Source: Eopsaltria australis | Lineage: Eukaryota; Chordata; Aves; Passeriformes; Petroicidae | Direction of reading: 5' to 3' | Assembly: GCA_034509425.1 (NCBI GenBank) | Contig: JAVTVJ010000015.1 | Span: 372,001-436,000, forward strand | Length of the DNA: 64,000 bases | Shown: piece by piece, positions 49,227-63,690 of the stretch | How the letters are laid out: each line of letters opens with the position of its first letter | Numbering within the stretch: the stretch's first letter is position 1 | Position numbers and translations under genes: made by a program | Notes under the pieces: generated by a model | Told to the model about the DNA's origin: nothing | The model's database searches: none | What the model saw: the letters and a program-made list of their open reading frames with translations, nothing else

Positions 49227-52200
49227 GTAAATGAGCTGTCTGTGTGTGTGTCCGGGCGCTGGTGGGGCCGCGGGAGGTACTCTTCGCGGTTGGCGGAGAC
49301 CCCGCGGGTGCGGGCGCAAGCGGCCACGGCGGGCCCAGGTGTGAGGTGTGCGGACCGGCTGCTGCGGGCTGCGCCCTCCCGTTGCCCTAAAGTTGGACGA
49401 AGCCGGATGTGGAGAAGAGCTGCTTTGCCGTCCCTCTGCTGGGCACCTGGAGCAGCCGGCTACAGCCTTTCTCCAGGCGATCCTCAAGGCTTTTTTTTTT
49501 TTGTTTTCCCTTTTAATTTTCTGTGATTTTACTTAAAAGAACAGTTCAACAGTGCCGAGAGGGAGGCAGGGGAGCAGGGGAACCCACCTGGTTTTCAACT
49601 TTTATGGAAAGGGTGGCCGCTAACTCTCAGGACCTTCGGGCACTTGGGGGTTACTCTCCCTGGTCGCTTCATCTGCCGCCTTCAGAGATCGGCTGAAAGA
49701 GCTGGTAGTCCTTTTATGCGTCCTCTAAAAACAAACAAAAAAAAAAGCGGTAAAGAGAAGATTCATGGCTCCGTTCCTTTCTATGTGTAGTGCTCTCAAA
49801 GTTGTGGATATATAGTATGAAACAGACCTTGTCTATCCATGTTGCTTACTTTGCATCTCTGTGAGCTTATTTACGTACTGTGTTGAAGGTTCTGTGTGCC
49901 ACAGTGAGAGGGCTTTTCCCTTATTCCATCCCATTTATAGTTTACCAAGAAAAAGTTTTAAAATAACGTGTTTTATTCCTGTCGAGCTATAGGATCGGAC
50001 ACCAGGCTGTCAATACAAAGAAGCAAGAGCTTGCAGTGCCCTGTTAGGAGTTGCCATGCGTGGCTCTTCTGTATGTTTCATTCCTACGAGAGTTAAAATC
50101 ATTGCTTAAAGCATTTTAAATTATATGTATAGTTACAGTTCTCTCTTTTCAGCTTTTGCTTGGAGCTTATCAGTATTTCTTCAAAAGCATCTCAGTTCTA
50201 CCACCCTCCCCCCAGTAGACGCTGGCTCAGTATTTAAAGAAACGTGCTTCGACTTCCTGCAGAACTGTCAATTTAAATAATAAACATACTCAACTCCTAT
50301 CTCTGAAAGCCCCATAAAGGATTCAGGGTCGTAGGGTCTTTGCACCATAGTGGATACATCTAAATTACTATTGACTAAATGATAATTGTTATCTGGTTTC
50401 TCTGTCTTACCAACTAGTTTCAGACTTTAGCATTCAGCCTTCTATATGTTTAACACTTTAAAGCTACTTTATGGGCTAATTTAAGTCAAACTGAGACATT
50501 AAGATACTTTCCTGTAGCATTTGGTGCACACTAGAAATATAATAGTTCAGTGCTACTAGGAGGATAGCTTAGCCAAAGTTGGGAAAGAGCATACTAAGGT
50601 ATTTTTGTCAGAGGTGGCAAAGGTTATAGGTTTCATTATACTTTTTCACAGTAATTGTGCTGTCATCTCATACAGATGCCTAAATTGTTTTGTGAGTGTA
50701 TAATTGACAGTAGTAAAATAATTCATATAAATTTCACTATTAATATTTTATTTCAGAGAGCTGATGCTGCTGGGGCAGTATTGAAAACCACGTGGGTTTT
50801 GTTTCACATAGTCCCAATTTCCAGTAGTTATTCTTACAAATGTAAACTACCTGAGTTCCATAATTTCAGTGGAAAGCTCTGCTCAGTTAGTTGATACAGC
50901 AAATCAGATTTACTACTCACTGGTTCTGCATATTTTTTTTGTACATAAAAGGTCCTTCAAAAATATGTTATTAATATTAGATACAGTGATGGTAGTGGGT
51001 GACTTGAGTTAAAGTCTTGATTCTTGCTATTTTAATCAGAGAATGATGACTAAGCTGCAGTATCTTCAATCATACTGGACACATGGGGTAACTTTTTTAC
51101 CTGGCTCTTATGATCTGAGGGATCTCAGCTTTATGTGTAGATGCCTGTAGTGCACTTGATTATTCTGGTGGGGAACACATGAAAAACTTGTTCTGAATGA
51201 AAGTAAATAGATGTGTGTACAGATGGATATTGGAGATTGTTTTACTGGCAGGTTGCAAAGTGATGATTCATTGAGCCCTATTTAGATTTACATAAAGCAA
51301 ATAAGACTTTACACTGAATTGTTGTGGCAGAGAAAAATGTAGCAGCCAAGAAGTTTCATAATTTCATCACAGGTGATGACAGACTTGATAAAGGACATTT
51401 TAGAAATATAGGCAGTATGTTTTTGCTATGTAAACTATAACCATGAAGTTTTTCAGATCTGAGCATCTTCACACCAAAATTTATTGCTGTCTGTGTTGCT
51501 ACTTACGAACCAGTGTAAAGCCTAAATGATGTACTAGAAAGATGTTGCATTTATTATGTTGTATGTTTTGCTTACTATAAATAAGTAATGCAACAGTGCT
51601 AACTAGTGATCTCACTAAAGGAAGTTACTGACTTGGAAGACAGAAAATCACATTACCTAATACTAATCTACACAAAAATGTGATCACCATCTTGAAAAAT
51701 TATTCTCAATGATACAACTATCAGTGAGCAAGCAGTTCTATGCCTCTGTTTTATCTTCTGCAGGATTTTATTAGAAATGCTTCATTAAGTCACATTATTC
51801 TGCAGCTGTTTGTTCACTGAAAATTAAAATAAAAATCAGGAAATTTATCGAGCAGGGCAGTAATATTTCCTTTGTTAAATACTGAAAGTTCAAATAAAAC
51901 AAAATCCTTTAGCATCAGTGTGCCAGGAGCACTGAGTACATCCTATTTTTGTGATGTATGGATGACATTTACACATGCAATTCATCAATGTATTTATTAG
52001 TCAAATGTCATCAAACAAAGAAGATAAATGGCACTAAACAAAGACTGCATGGTAATACAGAGGCTAAAGCAACAGAAGACCCTACAAATCTAATTAATTA
52101 ATGTTCAGTCTCATATTTTCAGTCTGCATTTAAACATCTCATTTCAATGTCTGTCATCATTTTTCTGTTATATGTCCAAGTAATTCAGGTAGCAATAGCT

Positions 52201-55200
52201 TTTTATTGGAAAATACATTTTTCATTTACCTTTTGAAATGCTGAATTTTGAAGGCATTGAGGCAAAAGTTGTGTTAAGGGTGAATATAACAGAAGGGTCC
52301 TACGCCAGCAGAACTGAATATTGACCTGTCCCTCTTCATGACCATTTTTGTGTTGAGGGATATCCCCAACTGATGTAGACTTTCATTGCTCCCTTGGAGT
52401 AGTTGCAGCTCTGACATTTTAAACTAGCTGGAGTATTTGCTCCATTGTCCTTAGATCACTGAATTTAAGAGTGTACTTGTGCCTTTTTTTTTTTTTTAAA
52501 AAGCAGAGGAAACAGTTACATGGTATACTCAGCTTCACAGAGTCCGTTGTAAGCATACACCTTGACATTTGTAATATTTCTTAAAAACACAAGTTCACTT
52601 TTAGGGCTGTTTAAACAAGAAATTTGGCTCAGTGATTTGGTTTTATAAATATTTACATTGAAACACTTCTCCTCATGACTAAGTTCAGATATATAACACT
52701 ATCATAGGAATGAATGTGGAAACATCAACAGTAATGTTGTTCATTTTTCTTGCTGACAGCTACAGAGCTATCTCCTTTTGCTCTTGGTACAACTTGGGAA
52801 GATAGTGGGGTTTATGCTTTGCTTCTTTAGCCAGCCACTCTAGTTTGCCATATGTAGTGAGTTATTTATCAAAAGAGATAACAAAATAATAATGGCCACC
52901 TCATGTGCCTTTTCATACTAATAGTAGAGAACAGTCACATTTTTAAGATGAACAATTCAAGGCGTCTTCATATAGCTTCTCTCATGTCGTGTGTTTTGAA
53001 AAACTCTTTGGAGATAGAAAAGAGAAAGCAAAGACCTTATGCTTTACTAGTTTTAGTAGTTAGCATAACTACCAGCTATGGCATGACACTGCATAGTTAG
53101 ATAAAATGGGATGAAGTCACTGAAAAAAGCTTTCTTAGCTTTTTCTTCTGTCTGAATACATCAGTACAGAGATTTGTAGAATGCACTACAGCTGTAGCTA
53201 TTGCTTGACGTAGCACTGGAAAAAGCTTTGTATGGATTTGATCCTTAGTCCTTAACCAGACACTTATAGGAGGAGCTATATATTTTGTGGCATGGAACAA
53301 TTGCTTATATAATTGCATGTGTAAAAAGTTAGGAAATGTTTTTTTTCCCCTCATCTTTGGAACTTATCAAACCTCCTAATCTGTTCTATGTTCATAGGTT
53401 GCATTTTCTAGCTGCCTCTCCACATCTTGCTGATGTTGTAATAGGAAACTTGAACACAGGTCTCTTGGCACCAGGACAGTGTTGTATACAGCCGCCTCAG
53501 CTGTGAGCATCCCTTTAGCAATGCCAGGGGGGAAGCCATGGTACAGGGTAGCACTCAGGTGAAAGCACAGTTAGATTTTTTTGACTCCTTGGTGTTTGAT
53601 AATCTTCTGTGCCTATATCACAAATTGACGCAAATGCTGCAAAAGGTGCTCTACATTGGCGAACCTCAAAAGTAATTAATAAACAATTGCAGTTCAACAA
53701 ACCTAGCTGGTTGTATAAACAGGAAAATATTTATAAATGAGTTAGTAAATGTCAAACACTTTTAAAACAGATAAATTTTTAGTCTTGATTGTATGCTGGC
53801 CTCTCTCTCTGTGGAAGATTTCTTGCTTCCTCTGTTGCTTTATTGAGGTCCAGTATTTGAAGATGAGGTACTGGACTAGATGGACCACTGTTTTGATCCA
53901 ATAAAGCAATTTCTTTCTTGAAATGCAGGGAGGCAGTATTGCAGTACTGCATATTTATTTTACTTACAAGAAGCAAACTGCAAGAACCAAACTGCAATTG
54001 CGTAGTGTACTGCTTTTGCTTTATTTTTCACTTTTAAAAGCAGTATATAAAACATTTCTAAAATAAATCTGTCAGTAACATGCAGTCTCACACCAGCTCT
54101 TTTAGAGACAGGAGAACAGACCTGACTAGTCTCTCACATTTGCAGTGATACTCTCATATTGGATTTCTTCTACTCCCTCACTGCAGTTTCCACATCACAT
54201 ATTGATAAGGCAGAGCTGTGGCCTCTGATCCATCTTGCCACAAACCAGTCAGTTGTGTAGCGGGTGTTCTCCCTCATCTCTATCTGACAGGTTGTATCAT
54301 GGATGGGGTACAGGGTGTGGCTTAGCCCTTGGGTCGCCAAGGGGATTTTCATGGTCATCTGAGCATCTCTATACAGAACAGTCTTTCTGGTTGCAGGTTG
54401 TCCCTGCCTTCCCCCTCACCATGTGAAACTGTGTGTATTAGAGAACCTGTGCCAAAGCCTTTGATGTGCAGTCATGCAGTCTTAGGATAGGTGCTGCATT
54501 CGGTCTTGTGACTGTGGATTTGGGAGAGCTGTGAGCTCTGCATTCAAACTGTGTACTCTAGATCCCCTTTCAGTTGACGCTTTCAGTATTTGTTCCCATT
54601 TAAGATATCTGTTTGGCCTTTCAGGTTCTAGGCTCAACCAAAATTTCTCAGTGGCTATTGTGCTATTGCATTTAATGACACTGCAAAGTCACACAGAATG
54701 GCTTGATGGCTCTGAGGACAGCTGATGTCTTTCTGTGCTATTTGTGTATTGTAAACTGTTTGAAATGTGGCTCTTTTCCAGTAAGGGAAAGTGGGTACCA
54801 TCTGAAGCTTGTCTCATGGTTTATCTAAGGTGAGTTAGCAGTCTTAGTTCGGTTTGAACTGTAGAAGTGTCCAAGTCCCAAAAGTCATCTCTGGGAAAAA
54901 TTAGGATGTGTGCTTGCAGTGTGCAGAGAGGCAAAACTTGACGTCTGATCATGTGAGACATTTCAGCTGGTGTTGTTTCAATGGGACCAATCAAATTATG
55001 TGATTTAAGTCTTTTCTGAAGCGAGCCTGAATAAATATTGCTAACTGCTTAGAGTGATCTGTGCTGAAGGCATGTAGGTGGGGTGCTGTTTTGACAACTG
55101 TGTTTGTGTCTGTATTCTGGGTATAAATTTAAGACTTCAGCTTTATTTCAGTGGTTTACCACTCCTACACCTTTTATGAAGCTTCAATCCCATTATATTC

Positions 55201-56010
55201 AGAAGAGAGACTATGTAACAGCAAGTAAATTTCAGAAAGATTCTACAGGTATAGGGGTACTCTGTATTATAGTGTTAGAGACTACCACTATAGGAATGTA
55301 AATTTTCAAATATGATGTTGTTGGTGTAGCACCAAAGTAAAATATAACTTTCTGACTAAGTATATCAGGCTGTGGTATTTTTGCAGGAAATTAGGTCATG
55401 TTGAGAGCCTAATTGCAGAAAAAAAGATCTGTTTCAGCACCATCACAAGAAAAGAGTACCCTCTCTGGGGTAAATCCTCTTTTCAGACTCTGTTACCTGA
55501 GCAAATTTAGCGTAAAAAAATTCAGTCTATGTATTGTAACAAATAAACTATTACTAAACAAGATGGGAAGTTTTATCTTGAGATCTGGTAACAGCAGCAA
55601 ATACAGAGAGATAAGTTCAGTTTTATAGGCTTACTGGAATCAAGACAGAAGAAATATTGTATTTATATGCTAACATAACATGCCATAAATTTAGATATGG
55701 TATTATCAGACAGTACACTGGCGTTTCTCATTATTATGATCCTGCTTTTTTCTGTTCAGTCTAGATTCATGAGGGATAAACCTTGCGCTGGAATTAAGGT
55801 AATATTTAAAATGCATTATTGCCAAAGTGTCCAAGCCTTCATAAGGAAGGCATTACATTGGTATTTGTGCAATGGAATCTTCAAATAAAGAAGTGGCCAT
55901 GAACCCTGTTGAGCTTCTGATTTAGGAAATGTTGGAGGTTTTTTCCCTAATGCAGATTCATTTTTCCTTTGTGGCAATGAGATTTTATTATTCAGTTTGT
56001 AAACATACTC
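49227..56010 (+). other. Probable TAFA2 intron 1, first part
   Basis: AT-rich sequence after the CpG island with an ancient LINE piece at about 53790-53925. No coding exon, CpG island or RNA gene was recognised. Confidence 0.45.
53790..53925 (+). mobile_element. Ancient CR1/L3-type LINE 3' remnant
   Basis: GAGGTACTGGACTAGATGGACCACTG followed by TTTGATCCAATAAAGCAATT matches the 3' end typical of old amniote L3/CR1 elements ('gggctagatggaccattggtctgacccagta'). Much more diverged than the other CR1 copies here, so likely old. Confidence 0.6.
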
Positions 56011-56015
56011 ATGAT

Positions 56016-57257
56016 TGTTCTGATTTAACCCCAGTAGGCAGCTCGGCCCACTCAGCTCTCCCCCTCAGTGAGATAGGGAAGAGAACTGAACAGTAACAGT
56101 GAGAAAACTTGTGGGTTAAGACAGTTTAATAGATAAAGCAAAAGCTGCACACAGAAGCAAAGCAAAACAAGGAATTCATTCAGCACTTGTCATTGGCAGG
56201 CTGTGTTGCAGCCATCTCCAGAGAAGCGGGGCTCCATCACGTGTGGTGGTGGCTTGTCAAATGTTCCTGCTTCTTCCCTGTGCTTTATATGCTGAGCATG
56301 ACCTCATATGATATGAAATATCTCTTTGGCTATTTGGGGTCAGCAGTCCTGCACCTCCAATATTTTCACTGGGGGAACCATGTGAGAAACAGAAAAAAGC
56401 CTTGATGCTGTTTAAGCACTGTTCAGCGGAAACTGAACACATCAACACTGTTTTGGTCACAAATCTAAAACACAGCAACTTAGAAGCTACTGTGAAGAAA
56501 ATTAACTCAGTTCCAGCCAAATCCAGTACAATCTCTGCCACTTATTCCTACAATTTGCTTCATACTTAGGTCCCACATTGTCCCATATACTCTCATTAAC
56601 CACCCCTTTTCCCTTCTCACTCTCTAGATATGCAAGTGTTAATTCCTTTAGTCTATGGCCCACCACTGTATAATGTCTATAAAATGCCAATTGAATTCAT
56701 TTAGTCCCTGACTTGGATTCTGTTTTTTATGGTGGTCACCCAGGACAGGAGAGGTTGTGTGGAATTACTGGCCACAAAAGCCAGCTCAGGTTGGGTCACT
56801 GCTGCACTTGCTCTGGTAAGGCTTGGCCTCAAACAGTTTGGGTGATTCTTGTTGTAGTACTTACTATAACATGCAACTCAAATCATGGGTTACAGCAATT
56901 TAAATGTGTATCTATTGCAATCTCCAGCCCTGGTCCCTTTGGACCGGGCCATAGGGTTTTATATCACAGGGAACTTCTCTGCTTGCCACTGTTCCAGCAT
57001 GGGTCTATCCACAGACCACAGCCTCTTCAGGGGTGTCTCTGCTGCAGTGCAGACTGATCCACAGCTGTGGTCACTCTGAAGTGTGCTCCACTGCTCTGCT
57101 GTGGCCTTATCCTTGGACCACAGCCCCTTCAGGGGTGTATCTGCTATGTTGTGGCCTTACCCGTGGCTGCTCTCTCTTCAGGGTCACAAATCTGAAACAC
57201 AGCACCTTACGAGCTACTATTAAGAAAGGTAGCTCTATCCCAGCTAAAACCAGTACA
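56016..57257 (-). mobile_element. Internally deleted ERVL-like element, about 1.24 kb
   Basis: On the plus strand it starts TGTTCTGATTTAACCCCAG and ends CCAGCTAAAACCAGTACA, the reverse complement of an avian ERVL-type LTR. One LTR copy (56016-56530, 515 bp) is followed by about 650 bp with leader or internal-like sequence. A second, partial LTR end (57181-57257) repeats the right end of the first (CACAAATCTGAAACACAGCA against CACAAATCTAAAACACAGCA). Flanks ATGAT (56011-56015) and CTGAT (57258-57262) may be a decayed 5-bp duplication, the ERVL size. It carries no intact viral gene. Confidence 0.8.
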
Positions 57258-57262
57258 CTGAT

Positions 57263-60200
57263 AGAAGTATTTTTGGTGATTGTATTCCAGATTTTGTTTT
57301 ACCACATAGATCAGCTTGTGACCAAAGCCTAACAACATAAAAGAATGTGACTCTGGGTGACTTTCTTCCCCTTGTATACTGCATTTGCATTAGCTGTGAT
57401 TCTGACCCCACAGTTTGCAGTTCTTTGTACATTACTTTGGGCCTTTAGATGACTTTGTGAGGTTTTAGACGGCTTTAGTCCTCCTGTTTGTGCAGGCTGG
57501 TGTGGCATGCACCTGTTTGTGTACGTGCAAATGTATAGCTGCCTTCTCCCATTCTGGTCATGTCTGCATCCCCTTGTGTAATTGTTGGGGTCACTGCTTA
57601 TGGAAAATGTACTAGGAGAAAGTTTATGCCTAAATCAGCTGTTCTGAGCTTCTTTCCCTTTGAGGCTGTGGTATAATGTTTTAGGTTTGAGTATTTTTTG
57701 ACGGCTTAATTATTCTTAAGTATTTCAAATAATTTTTGGACTTGCTTTGTTTGGTTGCATTATTATAAAGATATATTTGACACTGAGTAAATACACTCCG
57801 TGTTTTTAAAAAATTAGGTAAACTTTTAAAACAGAACAATGAGTACATAACTGTTACTATGTCTTTTCATTGGAAGAGAATTTTAAAAATTGCTAATTAT
57901 TCACCAAATGAGCTCTTCATAAAATCCCTCTGAGGGAAAAATGTTGACCCAGCTATCACTGTAACTGCTTGAACACTCTTAAGTCTCTTTAATAAGACAC
58001 CTTGTTCCCATTTCCACTTTAAAAATTGAACACCCAGTAATGACACTCATATTTTGTCCTTCCTCATCATGCCTCAGCTGCCATAACCTAACTTTTTCTC
58101 CTCTAGTTCTCCTTGCCCTTCCTTTTCTCTTCAGTGTTCACCTCATCTGCATTGGTGTCATATGATCTTTCCGAATGTCAAGTAAATGCAGGCTGCAGTC
58201 AGCATTACCAAATTGCTTTCCTGCCAAAAAAGTCTCTTTTCATGTGCATGACCCATCGTCTCACAGTTAGCTGCAAGTCATTCTGATTCCCAGATTTACA
58301 GTGTATTTTCTATTTAATGAGCTATTAGACATTATGCACTTTTAAACTTCATTTTTTCTGACTAACTGCATTTCTCCTGATAATTATAGCTTTAGAAAGA
58401 AACAATTAATTTGAAACCAATTCTGCAACAGAAGTGGCATTATTTAGATAGCATTCCTCCATCTCCATGCACTAGGGATTATCTTATTAGAATTCATTTT
58501 TATTTGGAAACTCCTGGAGAGCACTGTATCAGTCCAATAGCCACTATGATGTCATCAATAATATAGACAAGGCTACTGCATATGCTATTTTAATAAAACA
58601 CAAAATGAAAGGAGATACATGACTGGCTGAGTAGTTAGTTTTTGCGTTGTCTAAAAGAAGAAAAATTAGTTGATATAATTTCTTCACTCGAGAGAATGCT
58701 TTGAGTAAACTTAAGTTAAGCACAAGCACAAATAATATTTCATATGTATTGCAAAGATTTGGACGCTTTTGAATTGGTATGTTATTCTCATATATTCTTT
58801 GGTAATGATAATATTCTGTTTATTAGGATGATTCTTCAAATTAAGTGGCTGTCTAATAACAAGCTGGCAAAAACTGCAGCTGACTCAGTTACAATGAATA
58901 AGTGAGTTCAACCTTTGTGGCTCATAGGTTCCCTTACGTCTGTGTATTAATTAAATCTAATAACATGTAATAGTGCAGACTATCTAATCCTGGTTTTGTC
59001 ATTGTGGTTAATTATATCTACTTAATAGATACGAACTAAATGTATATGCAGCCTGCCAAAGGATCATCTTGTGGTAAATCCTAATAACCTTTCCATGAAT
59101 TCTAATATTTTTGTTTTTCTGCTATTTAGCAAAATATGGAAATGATTAGCAGAAGGAAAACTTATCCATGACTCTGCCATGGAAGTTGGTAGAAATGTCC
59201 CAGCTGTTGTAAAATTAAGTCTCTGATAAACTCCCTTCACTGACTGTGTATCACAGCTCATACCTTGTTCCTCATTCTCTCTTTGTGGGAACAATACTGA
59301 AAATGTTCCTGCGAGAAAATTTCCTTTCTCTGAATCCATATATGTTAAATGTAGATTCAAAATGAGTGCAAGATACATACATACAATTGAAAAATGTGCT
59401 GAGAAGTTTTTGTATTATGTAGAATCCTTGTCACTTTTGTAGCTGAAGGGTATGATACGTGTTCCCTTCTCTCTTGGATACTGTAAGATCACAATTTACC
59501 AGTGCCTTATGCACCTTTGCACCCCTGTTCGAGTAAACAGCTAAGTATACAGATTAGTAATTAGTCAAGCAGATAGCTTTATTTCTACCCTCATTTCTCT
59601 GGAACCTTTTGGTTCAGCACTGCTTCAGTTCAGTTGCAATATTTTCTGGGTTCTTATCATAGTGACATGACAGGCCTAGTTCTGTCAGCTGAAATAATAA
59701 AATATTTCTCACTAGTGAATGATTCAGGTGATTCAAAGCCAGATTTTTAAAGCAAGATATTTTTTAGTCTCCCAAACTTCCTACTCATTAAATAAAGAGA
59801 TAAAATACACTGTGTATACCAAATCCTTCCAAAGCTTTACTCTTTTACTGGAAAAACTAAGAAGCTATGATTTCATGCTTTATCCACAGCTATTCTGAGC
59901 AGCATATTTCCATCTCTGTGTCTTTCTTTTAGGGTACTAAGCAATTGTTGGGAATTCATGGCCTCCTTCCTGAAGAGACAATTGTAGCTGTCTGGTTCTT
60001 CTAATTTCTGTGTGTATTCTGATCTTGACCAGAAGATCTGTATAACTTTTGTCTAACACCTGAAAAGAACATTTTTCCATTTACTGACCAAGACATTATG
60101 ACTTTAACTTATTGTCCCTCCGCAGATACAATTATTCTTCTTTTTATTTACAGCTGGTACTTGCCTTTGCATGTAAAATGCATTTAATCCCTGTAAGTAT

Positions 60201-61439
60201 AACAATCCTTAAAACATTATGTACTGACTGTATATGAATAGCTATGTGACAGTCAGAAAATTAGTGTATATCAGTCTATATTATCAACAGAAACCATGCG
60301 ATAAACACACATAGTTTTGCTGTATATACAATATATTCCTAGTTCAGCTGTGGGCTATGGATGATCACAGTGATGATTATCATAGCAATGAGACATGGAA
60401 AGATTTAAATGTACATCTTACTCTAGTCTTCCACTTTTGGGGATGTTATTTGTTGGCTAATTAATATTTTTTAATTGGGCTTTGCCAAAGAGTGAATCAG
60501 ACCTACTATAATGTTTTTGGGTATTGACCTACAGATAGTTTTGGAGGTAGAGGGAAATGGATGATAGAATTCTTTATATAATGATATGTTGGTTCCCCAA
60601 ATATTATTGTTTCTGGCAGAAATTATTGTTAGAAAATCATTGTTTACTTTAGTTTCTCCTTTCCCATCAGATCAGGACAATTCTTGATCTTAATTCATTG
60701 TCATGAACTAAGTGATTTGAGCGCACTGGAAAAGGAAATAGCATAGTGGACAAAAAAGTTCTCTGTTTTGTTTTTATCAGCTGTTGCTGAGTTTCTCCTG
60801 TGAGTCTGGTCTTGGTCAAGACTTTTGGTTTTTATCCATTAGCTCTCTTTTGTGAAGGAGAAGTTTCTCTGTTAAGGTACTTCAGTTATGGCCAGTCAGA
60901 GAACAAGTGGGACTACAATCTAACAAAAGAAGGAACTGAGAATGTAAGAAAAGTACTCCTTTGTACTTTGATGAGTGCTTTGTCATATTCTTTCTGCTGG
61001 TTAGTGGCAGACAGTGTTTCACATAGCACTGTTACAGGAAAAAATGCTAATTTGTCCAGGCACTGAGTAGTTGTTTCCACTTCGGAGAAAAGAAGCTGTA
61101 CCTGGCCTCTGCCTTCAGTTCTATTTTTATTATATGCTCTTTTTATATTTTTGGAAGACATTTCATTAGTGTTTCCCAGAAATGTCTAACCATGCATCGC
61201 AGAAAAGCATGTCTGCCTATGACTGTCTATGGAAGCCTGGTTTGTAAGGCCTTTTCATTTTTAACTACTGTATATGCTTTCTATCATTGAAGAAAACAAA
61301 ACCAGAATTGAGGAACAGGAGAATGCCCATGTCCTTCCTTTTTTTAATTTAAACAATCTTTAACTTAGGCTTCTGCCCAAGAAATACTTCTTTAGAAAAA
61401 TGAAACCAAATCTATGGTTCTACTATTTTTTTGTGGTGG

Positions 61440-61470
<31 letters not shown>

Positions 61471-63690
61471 GGTAGGGTTTTTTTCTTTTTTTCTTTTTTA
61501 AGAATGGTTATTAAATGAAATAATGTCTTTGATTAGTAGCAACATACTAACAATTAGGAACTTCTATATACCTATAAATACATTCTTCTACAAAAATTCG
61601 ATCTCTAAGTTAAATACCCTTCACTCCAATGAATGAATGCCAATTACAGTAATAAAGCAGCACAACTCCTTGGTTTTCTTTTTATCAGCATAATAAGTTA
61701 TTGTAGTAATTTTCTGTGGGAGTTTTAATTTTCCAGTGTAATATGCAGTGAGCTTGTAATGGTTCCTAAACTAGATCTAATTTTTTTCCTTTCTTTGCCA
61801 TTTGAGGGCACTTCCTCATACCTCTGAGGGCTTTCAAGCCTCTAGTCCTTTATCTGTCTTTGAGCATAGCTAACATTTTGCCATTCCACTGACTTTCAAC
61901 ACCAGGCTTCCTTGGTGAGTCTAACTGCTTTATGGTCAGGGTTGAATAAAACAGACAGAAACATTTAAAAGCCAAAGTTATTTTTAATATTAAGAATCAA
62001 ATATAGCAAATTTAAAATGGATTTTAAAATACAGTCTGTTCTATCTTACTCTTCCGCTTACCTCTTCCATTTGATACCCTGAGTTGATCTGACTTCTGCA
62101 GTTGCTCAAAGATCTGTGTAACACAGCAGCTTTTTCAGAAAAAGCTAAAGGACATGACCAACAGACACTACAATCATTAAAACTGGTTTTTAAAATGGCA
62201 TCATATCCCTTCATGGTTAGCTTTGTGTGTTCAGTTTCTCTGCTAGCCTACAATAGTACAAAGCTTTCAGACTGAGTACTGCATACCTCCTTTTTAATTT
62301 CAGTCTCAGAGGTGATGAAGGAGGTTTAAAACCTGCTCAGATGGCCTAGATCTGTCAGAGAAAAGAGAGTCGAGCCCTTCAGATAACCATTGCAGGTACT
62401 CTGAAATTCACTCTGAGAATCTCACATAATAAAAGCTCTTTGGGTGGCTGATTTTGACTGGAAAGGTGAAGGTGGAGCCACCTTTCAGCATTTTCAGCAC
62501 TAATAAAGCTTGTGGTTGGAATTTACCTTTTCATTGCTATTATCAAATCCAGAAGCTGGATAACAGCTACAATTGTGTTTTACCACCCCCTTGTGTTACT
62601 TGATTGGCCTGAATATCTTTTTCCAGCAATTAAATTTTGTGACTTGAAATGATACAGCTAGACGTAGCAGTCTCATAGGTCTCATAGAATTATGTTTCCT
62701 TGCCTGTTTGAACATATGGTAGTAATTTTATTTTTTGAAGTTATTCTTTTTAATCTTGAAGCCTCTGCTCAAAAATGTATTAAACCTCCTGGTATTTGGA
62801 GAAGAGTAATAATGGTGCATCATCAAATAAAATTCCTGAGCCAGCATAGAGAACCTGAAAAGAGCACCTTTTTAGACATCTCCCTCTCTTTTTCAAAAAC
62901 CCCCCAAAACCACAAGCTATGCAAGATTAAAAGTAAATACACCTTTAATTGTGATTTGTTTTGTTATCAGATAATGAACTTTTGCAAAGCTACATTTGAG
63001 ATTACAGCATCTTATTTCAATGGTAAAAGAAACTCCTTCTTTAGAGACTTCAGTGCTCTGCAAAAAGTAAAACACTTTGCGTGTCACCTTGTTGCTACTT
63101 TGTGAAGTTTAAAGAAGAGTCCAGTGCTGCTTGGCTTTAGGTGTTGGAAATTTGGTCATAACCTACCAAAAAGGGCATTAAAGGCAAGATTCAGCTTGAT
63201 ACTGACACCTAAAAGAGGTGTCCAATTGCACTTGGAGGTAGGTGCTTTAGCTTCATAGTCAAGTGAGATCCAGGGTAGGATTCAGGTGCATAACAATTTA
63301 AAACTCCCTAGAGCATCTTGTATGGCCTCCAAGTGCTACTTCAGGTGGTTGCAGAACCGTGTCTGAATTAGATGCAAAATGGCTTGCATCACATCTGCTG
63401 ATCCCTTCTCTTGGGCATTTCAGATGGCTCTAGATGGTTATGTTTGGGCACTTGAATCCTGTTGTTTATCAATAGACCTAGAAAGTAATTCTGCTTGCTT
63501 TAAAATGCCTATCTACTTTGGATCAGCTTGTACTTCAAATCACAGCAAGTTGGTTAAGTTGAATAACTTGCCTTGAAAGTAGCATTTTAACTATTTGCAG
63601 TGAACATTTGAAATGTGGCAACATATTTAAGATATTTGGATGCACTTCACAGCAATGTACCAGATCAATAACATGTCAGATATCATGTTT
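57263..63690 (+). other. Probable TAFA2 intron 1, later part
   Basis: AT-rich sequence with a long T tract at 61442-61470. No exon, CpG island or recognised repeat was seen. A diagnostic TAFA2 coding exon (signal peptide and the cysteine-rich core) was not found. Confidence 0.45.
61442..61470. repeat. Poly(T) tract, 29 nt, with T-rich extension
   Basis: An uninterrupted T run followed by GGTAGGG and further T-rich sequence to about 61,500. Length is prone to sequencing and replication error. Confidence 0.9.

Larger units (their letters stand above)
47850..49470. promoter_or_regulatory. CpG island, probable TAFA2 promoter
   Basis: About 1.6 kb of strongly GC- and CpG-rich sequence, isolated in AT-rich surroundings and about 19 kb upstream of USP15. 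It includes a GGGA-rich tract at about 48,285-48,309 and many GC boxes. In vertebrates the gene next to USP15 and divergent from it is TAFA2 (FAM19A2), which has a promoter CpG island and very long introns, so this is its likely promoter. The assignment rests on gene order, not on homology seen here. The long overlapping frames in this island on both strands are composition artefacts. Confidence 0.75.

Noticed and set aside
56187..57332. Open frames up to 114 codons in the ERVL-like element
   Set aside because: Short, in LTR or leader-like sequence, without gag, protease or polymerase motifs.
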